Assembly (NCBI GenBank): GCA_949357655.1
Contig: CASHTG010000001.1
Location: forward strand, 1,054,001 to 1,118,000
Source: Parascedosporium putredinis
Lineage: Eukaryota; Ascomycota; Sordariomycetes; Microascales; Microascaceae
DNA: 64,000 bases
Direction of reading: 5' to 3'
The position numbers and the translations under genes are program-made. Under the pieces are notes generated by a model. That model saw only the letters and a list, made by a program, of their open reading frames with translations. It was not told the DNA's origin and searched no databases. Shown in pieces: positions 34,753 through 47,740 of this stretch (the stretch's first letter is position 1; each line of letters begins with the position of its first letter).

Positions 34753-37700
34753 CTGGCGCTTGGCAGGTCGAAAGGTCAAGGAATTATTTCGCGAGACAAG
34801 GGGAGAGGACTCGGAGTAGGATGATCGAGCGTGCTTATGCTTTTACCCAATGTGGGAGAGGAGGAGAGGATGTCATTCTGTCGGTTTCGGTTTGGGGCCT
34901 GTCGGATGGGGAGGCCGACCCCATTCATTTGTGAAAGCATTGAGCTCGGAGCTCTGTGTCGCTCTGAATTTTTATTTTCTTGTTCTTTTTGGCTCTTTCG
35001 GGCGCTCAAGGTGGTGGGGGAGGGCGGTCGAAGTTCCGACGGAGGAGCAGACAGGGTAAAAATGGCCAGGGCGGGGTGAATGGTGGGGGACGCGAGGACT
35101 TTTTATGACATGCGGCCCGAGGCCGGCCAGCAACACGGGGTCCCAGCGGGACACGAAGAGGAGGGGATCGAACAGCAGCAACAGAACAAAAAGCGTGCAG
35201 GAGGAGTGACCCGTGAGTCGCAGTAGCAGCGAGGGATCCAAGCGAGCTCAGCGTGCGAGTAGTCTGTTTTCCGGCCGGTCCACTAACGATGGTTCAGATT
35301 GGTAAAAATGGAGAGGGCGCAATTCTGTAGATTAGACGATGCACAGGAGTGCGCGCGCCAAGGCTGGAAGTAGAGTTTGGGATCCAGTAAGTTGGGTTCT
35401 TCTTTTTTGCTTCTTTATAGTTTTTCCGTTTTGCATTCCACGTCGCGACCCGAGGATACAACGCGATATTCCGTGAGGCGGCATACAGCAGCGACAAGAG
35501 GAAGCCGGCGTCTAAGTCAGGCGTGGTTGCTCAAGTGGTTATCGACGCAGGACCGATACCACTCAGCTAGCAGAGGAGGGGCACGAGATGATAGGACAGC
35601 CTCGACGGTAGCAATAGGCCGAGCAACGCTGTGGGAAGAGGTATAGAATGGGGAGGGAAAAGGAAAAGAGGATCAAGGGGAGGGACTACCAGCGAAGCAG
35701 AAAAGTATTGAGGTAGAAGAAGAAGAAAAGGCTCCCTTGAATAAGAATGGAGCTCTGCAGGGGATAAGAAAAAAAAAAAAGAAAAAAGGGAAACAGAAAA
35801 GAAGATGAGAAAGAAGGGGAAAAAAATCAAAAGTGCTCTAGAAATGATGCATTGATGCAAAAATGGGTGAATCGGCTGAGAACGGAATGGTCGAGGAGGA
35901 AGAGGCACGGAAGGGCGGGGGTAGTCGCAAGCAGTGTACCGGGCACCAGGACATCAACGGTTCGAAGGCTCCAAAGTTGGAAAACGGGATGGGCGTCAGT
36001 ATAGCATGCACTGGGCGTTCAATACGGACTCGTAACGCCTTTGTCTGTTTGGCGTTGGAGGGCAAAGAAGAGGGAAGGTGCTCGTCATTCTGTTGAATTC
36101 GCCCACTCCACGGACAAAAAGTCAATAACTTGTAGCTTGTCGCGTCCTCCAGAGCGGGCTCTACATCGATGCGACAGGCCACCCCAAATAGCAGGCGTGC
36201 TCGCTCATCGTCCTTTCCTTCATGTAACCAGCCCTTTGAATTGGTCATATTTTCCCTTGTGGAGCCCCGCCGTGGGTGCAAGCCCTTCTTAGCCTTATCA
36301 GCTCTTGGGCTGGCTCTGCCGCTAACTTTTCTTCCTCCGTTTCCCAGGTCATCTGCCGCCCCCGGAGGTATCCATTACAGTGGAAGGACATTGCGGACGC
36401 GTTGGATTCGGATTAGACTTCCCAATGGTTGGAGACACTGGGCCAGCCACGAGGGCCCGAGAGTGATAAGTGTACGGAGACTTTGAGCGAGCCCACAAGA
36501 ACAGGCAAGGATCTTCGCCTCTCCAAGCGCGAGATGTCGACATCACCCCCATCAAGCGTTGACCAACACTCGGCTTCTCAGGGGTAGACGATCGATTAGT
36601 GTCGACCTGGAATCCGCAAGAAAGAAACCGGAAAAAAAAAGGGTTAAAAAAGAGAAAAGACAAGGGGATGAAAAATACGATTTGAGTCCTTCTGGTAACT
36701 ATGTCTGCCCACTCCCAACATTGGACACTCTTGACGCTTTATCCTGCCAGTAACCCTAGGATTAAAAACCCCACCAGTCCAACAGGAGGTGATGGTGAGA
36801 TATGGAACAAGGTGTGCGTGCCTTGCGCGTCTGCCTTTCTTCCCTTCCAGGAAAGATAAGGAAAAAGAGGCAAGCCCAGAGGATCAGCATGGAAAAGGTT
36901 GCTTTCTACCTCACAAGCAGCCTTCTTCCCCCAGGATCGAGATCTAATCTGCTCCGTTCCCCGGCCTCGGCCAAGGTTTAACGCTAGGCAGTTCGGAGGG
37001 GTCGGCCTATGGTTGGTCTCTGTCCTGGAAGCACTTCTCACACCGGCCGAGAAATGATTCTCGGTAGGGCAAATGTACTCCAGGCGTGACTGGTACTTTG
37101 AAACATTGTTTTTCCCACCATAGTAAGAATGGGAAACTACCAAGACTCTCCAGCACGCGCCCTCTTGACTTTTTTAAATGAGGTTACATGACGGCCCTTA
37201 TCTTTGCTCTCTAGTTCGTCTGATTGGTAAACCCCGATGACGGCCATCAACTTAAGAGGTGAAGAGAAGCAAATAAAGGTCTGGAAGCAAGGCGGGGCAA
37301 CGAAAGGAAGAAGAAAAGCCCAGCCAGGCAACATGTCTGGTCAGATGCGATTGCGTCAGGGAGAAAATTTTTTTACGTTCAACTCAGATAGAGCATCATA
37401 TTTGGAACCCCAGTTAGATCGGGATCCCGAACCGAAACCGAGACCCGAGGGGGGACAACCAACCCCACGATAACAATGGCTTCCCCGCCTCGGGCTTGAA
37501 TCGAACACTTGACCCTACCTCATCAGTCCGTCCTCAAGCTAGGACTGGCGGCCCCGGCCAACAACGTATTCAAGCATTGGCTGGTTGGAGGTGCCAATAG
37601 GGAGTAGGAATTGCACATAGCTCGATTTCTAAAATTATACAAGGACACTGCGGCCCCAGGAAACAAGTTCCGCTTTCCACCTCGGGATCAGAGTCCCGCA

Positions 37701-38011
37701 CTCCATGCGGAAGATTGGGATGGCCGTGCTCCCCGGCCAGTTGTTCCATCATTGAGGAACATCAGCAGAGCCACACAGAGTAGAGCCAGGTGACCTAGGG
37801 GCTAGGCCAATTGCCGAAGAACATGACGGGTGCGTAGTGCACAGGTGCGTGGTGCGCTGTGCGTGGTGCAGAGAACGTAGCGGTGAAAACGAAGAAAGGA
37901 AGAAAGAAGAATGCGAGATTGATATTGAAGCCTCGTGGCATTGGCATCACACCAAAAGGCACAATTCATTTCAAACCTCGCTACGACATACCCCATCAAA
38001 TCCGCGTCTAG

Positions 38012-38035
38012 CCAGCAAGCCAGCAAGCCAGCGTC
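38012..38035. repeat. Short GCCAGCAA tandem
   Basis: Three adjacent copies of an 8-bp unit, intergenic. Confidence 0.8.
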
Positions 38036-41000
38036 CAATGCTTGCACGGTTTCCAATAAAACGTGGCTCTAGTTCCTTCTCGCTCTCTTCCTTGACCGAA
38101 GCACCAGCCAGGAACCAAACGAATCAAAGGCCAAGTTCGTGGCCGTGCAGCCAGTCAGGTGCCATGCAGGGTGGGCTGCGGAGTGGTCCAACCTTGCAGC
38201 GGCCAACGGAGAAAGAAGCCCAGCTATGTTGCGTCGTAGTTCCACTACGAATCAGGCCTCGCGCGCACCTCATTGCGCCCTTGTGGACACCAGATCCACC
38301 TCTCGGTAAACTATCGTGAGTTTTTCCCGTTCGATAGGTGAGAGGATGTGTGAGGTTCGACAAAGCCGGCCGGTGGTGTCGGGGAACTCGCTGAGAGGGG
38401 CAGGGTCTTGAGGGTCTGTGTCGGATTGCATTAGAGAAGACTGGCTGGCCATCGATCCATCCAGGGCACTGCAGGGCAGGGGACAACGCCATGCACTAAA
38501 CTACACTACGCCAGCAGGCAGCATGATTGATCCGTCAACCCGCCCGGTCGGTGGATCAGTGGATCAGTCCAATGTCACTGGTAGGTGCACTTATACACTA
38601 TTCCACGCTACTGCACCTTGTCCGTTGATGCTGTTTGGAGAGCAGCGCGCCCCAGATCTTTCTCGGAGTCGATTGGGCGCAGGTCCCCCGACTGCCAAAA
38701 AGAGGTTGACATTAGGTAAAAGGTAACGGGTGAGCCGTGACCCCCTCTGAGGCGCCATTTAGCGAGGACGAGCAGCCAGTTGCGCGCGCACAATAACACC
38801 GACCGATGAACACATTAGTAGCCTTTGATGTTTTTCCTCCCAATAATAGGGGGCTTCTAGAGGGTCTAGTCACTAATCTGAGAAGGTGGGTAAAGGGAAA
38901 GAATTGAGTAGAGACTGCGTTTTCTTCCATTTTTCCCTCTCTACCAAGGTAGCCCTTCAATGCAGCTGGAGCCATTGAGCCATTGATGGACCCATTGTCT
39001 TCAATGTTCCCAGTGTCGCAAGTTATCGTAACGGATGGTGGAGCGCAAGGGCTTTGATTGCCCCGCATCTGTTTACCCCGCGGTTATTGATGTTGCTTTC
39101 ACTGGCGACATCCGGGTGCCTGTCAAGCCTGCACGTTGAGGTCCACCTCATCTCATAGCCCCGCTAGGGACAAATCCTAGGCAAACGAGAAGAGCGCACG
39201 ATGCGGATCGGGAGAAAAATTTTCTACTCAAAAAGTCAAGGGAATCGGTATACGTCCTGGAAACCGTTTCCAACCCCCAGTGGTCACCCGACCCTTTTCC
39301 TTGGAGGCAAGCTTCATTTAGTCGGATAAGAAGATTAGACACTCAGTTGAAGGAGGAGACAGACACCTCTGAGAAGCTCACGCTAATCCATTACGTACAA
39401 TTCTAGTCTATGGATGTTGTCATCTCGTAGGACAGAAACAAACATCTCCGCGGAGGTTGCATACCTCACACCACTTATTAAGCGCCTGCCCTTCCAACGG
39501 CTTTGGTGCTGCCTGAGCACTTGATCACTCGTAGTGTATATGTTCAAGCTAATGGCTCGCAGGGGCGACAATAGTTCAACTCCAGAGTGGCACGAGCTAC
39601 GAAGGAGCTAATAATGTGCTCGAAGCAGCGGATGACGGCAACCCTCAACAGGGCAATTGGGGGCAATTGGGCCATTTTGCGGCCATTTTCGGCCTCCATC
39701 TGTTCGAGGTACACATGGTGGATGGGGGCGCTCATTTTCGTCAATTGGTTTTGTTCTTCTTTTTTTTTCAAAGCATCGTCATAGTTTGTGCCTCCCAACG
39801 TCAAAGCGAGGACACCCACAGAGGAACCTGGCCCAGTCCATACGCCACTAGACGAAAACTCTACGTTTTTCTAGCTCACCGTTTCGAGGGACCAGGCCCT
39901 GAGGAGGAAGGGAAAAAAAAAAAGAAGAAGAAAAAAAAAGAAAAAAAGAAAAAGAAACAAAACTTGACGGCCATGCCAAAAGGCACGGCAGGGGCACGCA
40001 CCATTCAACCCGACCTTCCCACCAGCGTATGCGTATGACTAACATGCGCTTATTTTCTCGCCAGCTCCGATATCCGGGGAGGGGATGGCTGAGGACAGAC
40101 GAGGGGACGAGAGACGAAGTTTGGGCCAAATGAATGGTGGATGTATTCCAGTCTCACTGGCCCCCGTTTGGGAATGCGATAATGGTGTCATCTTATGGCT
40201 TCATTCTGAGCTCTTCTTCCATGCGAGCGCAGCGCGCAGCAAAGTGTGGAGCCTGATGGCTTTCTGTCTCCGGACGGTACGGATTTTTTTCTCTGCATTC
40301 TCCACAGGCTCGCGGAATGCGCTTCCTTCGGCTCGAACAGGATCTATCAATACATGTAACAAGAGAACGACCAGAACCCAGCTCTCGAGGTGGCCAACGC
40401 AGCTGCGGGACCCCAGCCCAGCCCAGGGCCATTCTTTTGCACGGGGCCAAAGGGGGGAGAAGGGATCCCACGGGCGATTCGCCATTCAAGGACCCGAAAA
40501 CCCCATCATGCCCTCCTCCCTTTGCGCTCTTCGACGCATGTCATCCGCGTTGGGCCGAATCTGGTACGTAATAAATATCCGCTCTGCTGCTCAAGCTTTG
40601 CCTGGCTGTGGACGGCGACGCTTGCCTTGACGCTCTGCTTCTGCTTCCTGTTGAGACAACCGCACTTCTGTCGGCCGTAGAGTACCATCCACGTCGATGC
40701 CGTGTTCTGTTCCAAAATCGCACTATCGTGACCTCCTCACCGGCTTTTGCCGGGCTTCTCACTCTTTTTCATCGTTTCCGTACTTTTTTCTTCCCCTCTC
40801 GACCTCTTCTTCTCGTCTATGTGTCTCTATCCGTCTAAATCCCTCTGGGGGCCTCTGCACCGTTTCTCCATTGCCCCTGCTATTCTTCCCTATGGGTTTT
40901 AACCCTTGCCATGTTTTGTGTAATACAGTCATCAACCGCGCGGGTGGCAAGGGGGTCTATAGCCTCTGCCAGTGTTTTCTTTTGGTGTCCCTTATCAGTC

Positions 41001-41285
41001 TCTTGTGGCTTATCTACACCACAAAGAGATAATGACCCTCTGGCTCATGCTTGAGTTCCTTCATTGGCCTAAATAAATGTTACGCTCTTACCGAGTATAA
41101 CTACAATGTTTCAAAGCTATAGTCTACGCGAGAGAAAAACGAGAGATTGTATAAATGAACCGTGATGGAACTATCCATCAACTTCCTCCGAGTGATGGGG
41201 GAGGGACGGTTAGCGCAGTCGGATAGCATGAAAAATATCATGAGGATGTGTCTTTTTTTTCTTTTTTTTTCTACGGGACGAGCAA

Positions 41286-41307
41286 ATATTGCTATATTGC
41301 TATATTG
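41286..41307. repeat. Short TATTGCTA tandem
   Basis: About three adjacent copies of an 8-bp unit, shortly after two T-runs (41252-41271). Confidence 0.8.
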
Positions 41308-42558
41308 CAGTTGGCATATCAGGCCTGGTATGGGCCGCTGACGAGGCTAACAATATCGCATCCCCTTATGCTCCATGGCCGTGTCGTGAGGCCACGAGCA
41401 ACCCTTTAAAGAACAGAGCATCAGTGGTGATGACATGTAGAAGTTATCAAGGTACCTCCTCCTAGACACTATTCCTTGGCTCGACACCAGCAGGTTCATC
41501 GCCTCCTCGGTGATAGTTTACAAAAGGATCCCATCTCACCACTCCTTTAGCGAGAACAAAGGTTGGATTTCAATTTCAACTATGGAGACCGAGAAAGTAA
41601 CTTGAAAAAAAGGGCCCAGCCGGTACTCTGAACGCACAAGCAATAGGATGGAAAGGCTAATGCGCGCCGTCAAGCCCTACGTAGCTACCAAACGAGGTGA
41701 AGCGACGGATAGAGCCGGTTTAGGGTGGGTGACACCGTGATTCCAAGCTAGCCTCATGTCCGTCACAAGAATCTTCCCGTAGGGAGGCGCCAGCAGGGAT
41801 GCCTGGCGACGTCCAACCATCAATTCCGCGGAGAGCTTCGCGGCTCAGAAGGACAAGAGGTAAAATGTGGGGAAGAGTTGCGGCGGCGTGGGCGGGGAGG
41901 GAAGGGGGAGGAGGTAAGAGCGTAAGAACGTAACGGGGTCAAAGGCAAGTCTAGGACGGGGAACCTTTGGGGGAGGAACGTCGGCATGAGAACCCGTCCG
42001 CCGAGCCTAAAGTTCCGATGGGGGACCTGGACCGTACTCGATTTCCTCGCCGCCAAGACCTTCACCTCTCCACTTCGGCGTTTGGGGCGTTACGACAACA
42101 CTTCACCCCGCGCCTAGCGTTGCGCTGTTCACTCTTGAAATCTGCTTCTCCTTTCCTTGATCAGGGGGCAATACGAAGCGAGCACATGACTAGATGGTGG
42201 CCGTTTGCGGGGTTTAGATAGTGAAGCCCTCCATATTCACGTCTATGATGAGGGGTGGTTCAGCATCAAGGAGACCGTTCGGAGATAAGCCGCCCTCTGG
42301 CTCCAAGAAAAAGTCCAAAGTGAGGTGCGGTGGCAGGTACCGAGTCACATCACAACCTCGCGTCTCACCAAGCAAAGTTAAGGAAGGCGCCGGGGGATCG
42401 ATTCGATCGTCGTGGGAATAAATGCATGTTTGTTTGTTCTAAAGTCCGTAAACAACCCCAACCCATACCTTGGAAACCCTTTTTCTGCTCGAGTAAACGC
42501 CAAAGCTCCGGTAATGAAATGAGACTGCAAAATAGAGCGTGTTCGCCGGCGCCGTCTA

Positions 42559-43617
42559 TCATTGCGGCGCACCGGGCATATTCTCAATCACATACTTGCC
42601 CCTACCCACCTTCATGATGGGTACACCAGGTATCTTCCTCAACCGTCTCTGCAGGTCCTTGTCGTCGGTACCAACGATGAAGATGCGAGACTTGGACACG
42701 CGGTCAAATATGCAGTCATCGGCATAGATACCCTTGTGCTGGCACTTGAGAACCTCGAAATTCTCACTCTTGGCAACGCGGAGTGCTAGTCGGTACTTGG
42801 GACCGAGCTTTTCCAACTCTAATGGAAGATCGATAAGCTGGAAATTCGAAAGGAGGAGGACGGGGGCAAGGAGAAACAGAACGTAGAGAAGGGGAAGAAG
42901 CGGGGAGTCAGGGCTGAAGCAAAAGGGAGAACCCACCGGCAAGCACGCATGTTGTGATGTACATGTTCACCTTTGCGTACAGCAGGTCCATGCTAGCTTG
43001 TACAAGAGAAAGCTTCCTCTGGACAGAGTGTCTGTTCAAGAAGACAGGCAACGTTAATACCTCGTACTAAAATGAGAAGGGGGTAAACTGCAGGGTGCCA
43101 TACGTAATAAAGTTGGTATCGACCAGGCAGTTGTAGGGCGGCACGAGAGCTGTGTTGTGGGAGAAGAACATTTGGATGGGCATCTCCTTCCTATAAGTTG
43201 AATCAGCGTCTCATTTCTTAAACGAAAGACCGAGGCAGGGATGAGGCCATACACTTCTCGAACCACCTCATCTGTGGCGGCCTCAGCGGCCTTCTTCTTG
43301 TTGATGGCATCACCCTTGCCCTGATTCTCCTTTATCCTGGAGTCACCTATTGATAAGTTAGAACGGATCACTCTATTGCTCTCTCCAACACATTTATACA
43401 TATACACATATAAAACCAGCCTTAGCAGGGACTACTTACGTTTGCCAATGATACGCTTAACCTGTATGTTGTAAAATATTTCGGATTCATGTTAGCTGTC
43501 ATGAGTTGAGTTGCGGCTTCACAAGAAAATCCTTATCGATAAGACTGATAAGAAAGGTGGGAGGAATTTTTTTTTTTTTACCTGGGCAAATTTCCGAGTA
43601 CGCTTGGCCACACCCAT
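42559..43617 (-). CDS. FCF1: rRNA-processing PIN nuclease FCF1/UTP24
   Basis: PIN-domain endonuclease of the small-subunit processome, cutting pre-rRNA at early sites in the nucleolus. Six exons, all in frame: 43582-43617, 43440-43461, 43253-43346, 43105-43190 (end within 1 nt), 42937-43031, 42559-42818. They read MGVAKRTRKFAQ, VKRIIGKRDSRIKENQGKGD, MFFSHNTALVPPYNCLVDTN, LSLVQASMDLLYAKVNMYIT, and ELEKLGPKYRLALRVAKSEN with YADDCIFDRV. PIN acidic residues are visible in LVDTNF, YADDC and GTDDKDLQRR. It ends IPGVPIMKVGRGKYVIENMP. The only recognised gene here without a frame break. Confidence 0.96.
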
Positions 43618-45179
43618 GATGGCTGTCTCTGCGGCAGAGGATGGAACCAAAGGCAAGTAAGGGAAAATGAGGGTAGACGGGAGATCAATATCTAATGCTT
43701 GAGGGTTTCGTCGAAGTAATCTCCTCTGGGAGCTGGACCGTGAACCGAGGGCGAAGATCTTGCTTTGGCGACGATGATTGATGGCGTCTATCTGGGGGGT
43801 GGTTGATGCGCCGCCTTAATGAAAGGCTGCAAAAAATTTGTATGGCAAGGTTTGGGTTCAATGGAGGCAATTTGCAGCACAATGCGCTAAGACGGTTTGA
43901 TGGCCAATCATTGTCGCGCCCGGATTTCTGACAGTGACGACAACTGTCAAAATGAGAAGCGACGGCTTGGCAAGTATCCGTCGTGAGCACAGAGTCGGTT
44001 GCCAGTGAGTGGCATTCGAAAAGGGCGACACGTGCCTTGGCGGGTGTGTTTCGATTTCATTTAACCGCGTCTGGCTTGGTAAAATGGTACCTTTTCCCTA
44101 CAGTGCGCATTACGATGCGGAGGGTTGTCCCGTCGTTGACACCAGCGCTATTTATGCCTTGCTTTACGGAGAAACGGGAGAAGTCAATCGATCACCTGGT
44201 GAACGTAGACAAAGGCAAACTGTGTGGCTCCAAGTCTCTCCCTATCGAAAAGATGATACCCGCATAAGGATGTCAGACACAAAAGCAAGAAAGGGTTCCC
44301 TTTCCAAACACGGCTCAGCACAGAAGGTGGGAAGAATAATATTGATTGACCTGTGGAAGCTGAATGCGGAAGTTGGGAATTTTGGCATTCTCGTATCCGG
44401 CGATACATGACGTTGCTGCCAATTTAACTAGCGATCAAAGTCCCCGTGTTCCTGGGCTCCCCGCCAAATCACCGAACCCTGGCACTTTGGCACTCCTGGC
44501 GCTCGCAAATTCTGGAGGGAGCGAGCAGTGAGCGCTGCATGGTTGCCCAGTCCTGCCAGGCCAAACCTGCAAACCTGCAAACTTGCCCGAATCTGCCTCT
44601 TGCCAACGGACCCGCTCGAGCCGCTTGGCCCAGGACAGTCTCCCATTGCCCCTGTCCCCCTTTCCCATCATCACCACTCAATCCAATCTCTCTCTCTCTC
44701 GTAATCGTCTCGCCGATAATTTTCTGGTGAAACTCGTTCGCTCAGTAAATCTTGAACGGCGACGATACTCGACATTGCTTATTTCTTTTCTTTTCTTTTT
44801 CTATCTTATTTCGCTCGCTCGCCCGTCGTCGCCTTGCAGAAACCATACCGGCTGTTCCTGCTCCCTCGATCACTACCCACTCAAGTGTTTTCGCTTGCCT
44901 TGGTTTTTTGGCTCGACTCCGCCACTTCCCTCCTCACTCGTCCTTCAGCTCACCACGCCCTAACCCTCTTGTCTCTCTCTTCACTCAACCAGAGAGAAAC
45001 AAGTTGCGAGAGACCAATTCGATCGTTTTTCGAAGAAGACGCCTCCGATCCCGTTCTTTCGTCGGTTGACCATCTCGATCGCATCCCGCCATTTCTCGCT
45101 TTCCAGGGCTTCTCTTGCAGCATTATTTTCCTTGGTTACGGTGCTTCCGCCAAATTCGCTTCTCGACCCATCAATCATC
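43618..45179. promoter_or_regulatory. Divergent region FCF1 / CSI2-like
   Basis: 1.56 kb between outward-reading genes. CT-rich DNA at 44690-45060 is a likely promoter or 5' leader for the CSI2-like gene. Several short upstream ATG frames occur, but I cannot tell whether they are transcribed. Confidence 0.5.
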
Positions 45180-46229
45180 ATGGTATCCTCGAGTGCTGTG
45201 AGACCTTGGGGTCTCGAACACGTCGCTCTTCTTTCCCTATTTTCCGCCGTCGCCCTTGCCCAAGGCAACGGAAACAACAATGGCAACGACGGCGACGATG
45301 ATCCTACACCCACCCAGCCCGCCAACAGCCGTACGACCAGCCAACCCAACAACGATCGAACGACGACGACATCTCAACGAACCCAATCCTCACCGGCCAG
45401 CCAACCGACCCAGCCTCCGACTACGCCTACTGCGGCCGTTACCACTACCCTTGGCGCGGTACCGACCTTCTCCAACGACGATGGCGGCACCCCCTGCCCA
45501 CCCTTCCAGGCTCTTTCACGAGGCCTACGCCTGCCGTGCCTCCTACCATTGATGCTCCCTTCATGGACCGGTCCACCATGCCTGATGGCACAGTCTTCAT
45601 CGCCGTCGGCGCCATTCTAGGGGCCTTTGGTCTTGCGGTCCTCATCTGGCGCGCCATCGTTGCGTGCTTGCTCCATCGCTCTGTCGAGCGCGCCGCCGCC
45701 GCCCAGCACCTCGCGAACGAGAAGTCCACCTACCTCGCCCCTCCCGCTGCGTTTTACAAGAATACGGAGCGCGATCCTCGCCCCCGGCGCTGGACGCGGT
45801 ACCCGCCGAACGAACCGTGGCCCCATCCCCTCTGCCACTCCCAGCCAGTCGAACCTCTTCTTCTCCCCCACCGCCGTCAACACCGCCGGCATGGGCGGCA
45901 ACCGCGATTCTCGTTATCTTCCCTCGGGCTTCTACGCTTCTGGTTCTCCTGCCATGAACGCCCCCGCGCCTGGTAGCTACTCGAACCTAAGGCCCGACTC
46001 GCGGGGAGGCGGTTTCTCGCGTAACACGATGCGGGATCACAGCCCGGAAGGCTCGCCTCAGTTCGCCGTCCGCCAGCAGGATCCCAGCATGAGCTCGCTC
46101 AACCTCAACCGACCTCCTAGCCAACGCGCCCCCAGCGCCTACCTCGATGATCTGTTGGACGAGAACCCGCAAATGTTCCCTCCTGCGCAAATGCCACCTC
46201 AAGCCGCGCGAGGCAGGGGAGGATACTAA
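45180..46229 (+). CDS. CSI2: CSI2-like single-pass membrane protein
   Basis: Fungal family named after yeast CSI2, linked to chitin synthesis; exact role unknown. A signal peptide (MVSSSAVRPWGLEHVALLSL...ALAQG) starts at 45180. A Thr/Ser/Pro/Gln-rich outer part, probably O-glycosylated, follows. Then comes the conserved TIDAPFMDRSTMPDGT and a membrane helix (FIAVGAILGAFGLAVLIWRA) before the inner tail. That tail holds RGPIPSATPSQSNLFFSPT, SRYLPSGFYASGSPA and SSLNLNRPPSQRAPSAYLDD. Frame breaks: missing C at 45490-45494 (GGTP-LPTLPG), and C5 at 45781-45785 (one extra or two missing), before GAGRGTRRTNRGPIP. No intron seen. Confidence 0.86.
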
Positions 46230-47740
46230 ATTGGTATCTTCTACGCCCATTGGGGTTCAACCGCACCATTCCGACAACAAGCCCTCTGCCTCGCTGGCCC
46301 TTGATGGCTTTCACGATTAACATGCTTCGTTATATACATTTCCCAATATCTTGGAAATCTGGGGAGAAGCTGCCAGTACAATAAATCGAGCCCCGCCAAG
46401 TTCGCAGCCTCGCTACTTGACACAACGCTGGCGCCAATGGTTTTACAGAAGCCTCTAGCATTGTGGTCTGGATACAGCACCCAGTTTCTTCTTCCCTTGA
46501 ACTCGACTTTCTCTTTCTTTCTTAGTCTGTACTGTATAGTACAAGTACACGGTGTAGGGCATTAGAATAGGAGTCACGGTTCTTTGGTAACGCCTTATTT
46601 TTGTTTCCCTAACTTTTTAGTATCCATCCATTTTCTTCTCTCATCGCCGTCAACAGACGTTTCCTTTTCTTCTTTTTTTTTTTTTTTTTTCTTTCTGTCT
46701 AAAAAAATCCAGTCCCAGGTACCGGCCGCCTTTGCTCATTTTCTTTCCGCCATCCACCCCCTTTTACATACCATCACCGAATGCTTGCTTTTGGAGCAGG
46801 AGGAGGAGGGGTGGAGTGTGCTTCAGGGCCGCCGTCACGTTGCTTTTTCCTTGTTCATTCCCTCGTCACTTTTGTCTCGTCCGGTTCATTTGTTGCCTAG
46901 CCCTTCAAGACAGCGGATTCCTTGGTTTTAGTGTTTTTTTTTCTTTTTCTTCTTGTCTTAATTCCTTCTCGCCCTTACACTAGTGTAGTGATGGAGACTT
47001 GTTTTGCCCTGGGCCCATCCTCGAGGATAGAAGGGGAAAGACGGAACAGCTTACACCTCTGGCCGTATATATCGGTATTAATTGACATTCTTCAACCATT
47101 AAATCCAACGTGCGGTCTTGTTGATATTACATAGATGTGTATCCCTTGGTCTGGTGGTCTCCACGGCGTCCGAACCGCAACACGCCCTCTGGCGCTCCGG
47201 GATATTTGCAATGCATGCACGAAGAAGAAACGCCAGAGTCCGTGTTTCTTTCTGCCTTGCTACGCGTCCTTGTTTTCCCTCCTCGCTTTTGCTCATCGCC
47301 CCCCTCGGTGAGGCGTCAACCTGACGCGGACTAATGTCCGGCGGTGGAGGCTTTCCCTCTTTTCTTACCCTTTTCACACCCGGGGGCGCGGGGAGATCCA
47401 AAAGAAATGGACGGTCGAGGCAATGCAGCTCCAGCCTGCAGGACCATTTGTCCGAGACATTTTCAACGTCTGCGGAACTCTGAAAAAGGGCCCAGAGCGA
47501 ACTTGTTCACAACGTGCGTCCTCCTGGTAGCGTATCACGCGCTCAAATCCGCGCGAGTCACCGTGAGAAAAAAAAAAAAAGTAAAAAGAAGAGGGCCTTT
47601 GGTGAGATTTTGGAAATCGGGAATAGTATTAAAATTATGTACGAGAAGTAGTAGGCTGCTTTTTTACAGCCTCGCCAGTATTTTTCTTTTCGTTCTTCTT
47701 CCACCTCCTCATCTCTGGTCCGTATCTTCTTTATGGATTT
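46230..47740. other. Convergent intergenic, 1.5 kb
   Basis: 3' ends of the CSI2-like and ABC transporter genes. A long T tract lies near 46671-46692. No gene recognised. Confidence 0.5.

Larger units (their letters stand above)
34753..42558. other. Gene-poor stretch, 7.8 kb
   Basis: The longest stretch here with no recognised gene; frames are short, on both strands, with no family resemblance. It presumably includes a long NMR promoter. Small features: a GCCAGCAA tandem near 38012-38035, a TATTGCTA tandem near 41286-41307, and a tRNA-like half at about 41205-41250. Base composition looks like the rest, so it is not obviously AT-rich mutated repeat DNA. Unrecognised non-coding RNA or a fast-evolving gene remains possible. 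Confidence 0.5.

Noticed and set aside
37519..37526. CTGATGAG on the - strand, as in hammerhead ribozymes
   Set aside because: No GAAA partner or flanking stems at the needed positions.
37470..37560. Possible tRNA on the - strand (GTTCGATTC B-box match)
   Set aside because: Acceptor and T-stem do not pair, and the A box is poor.
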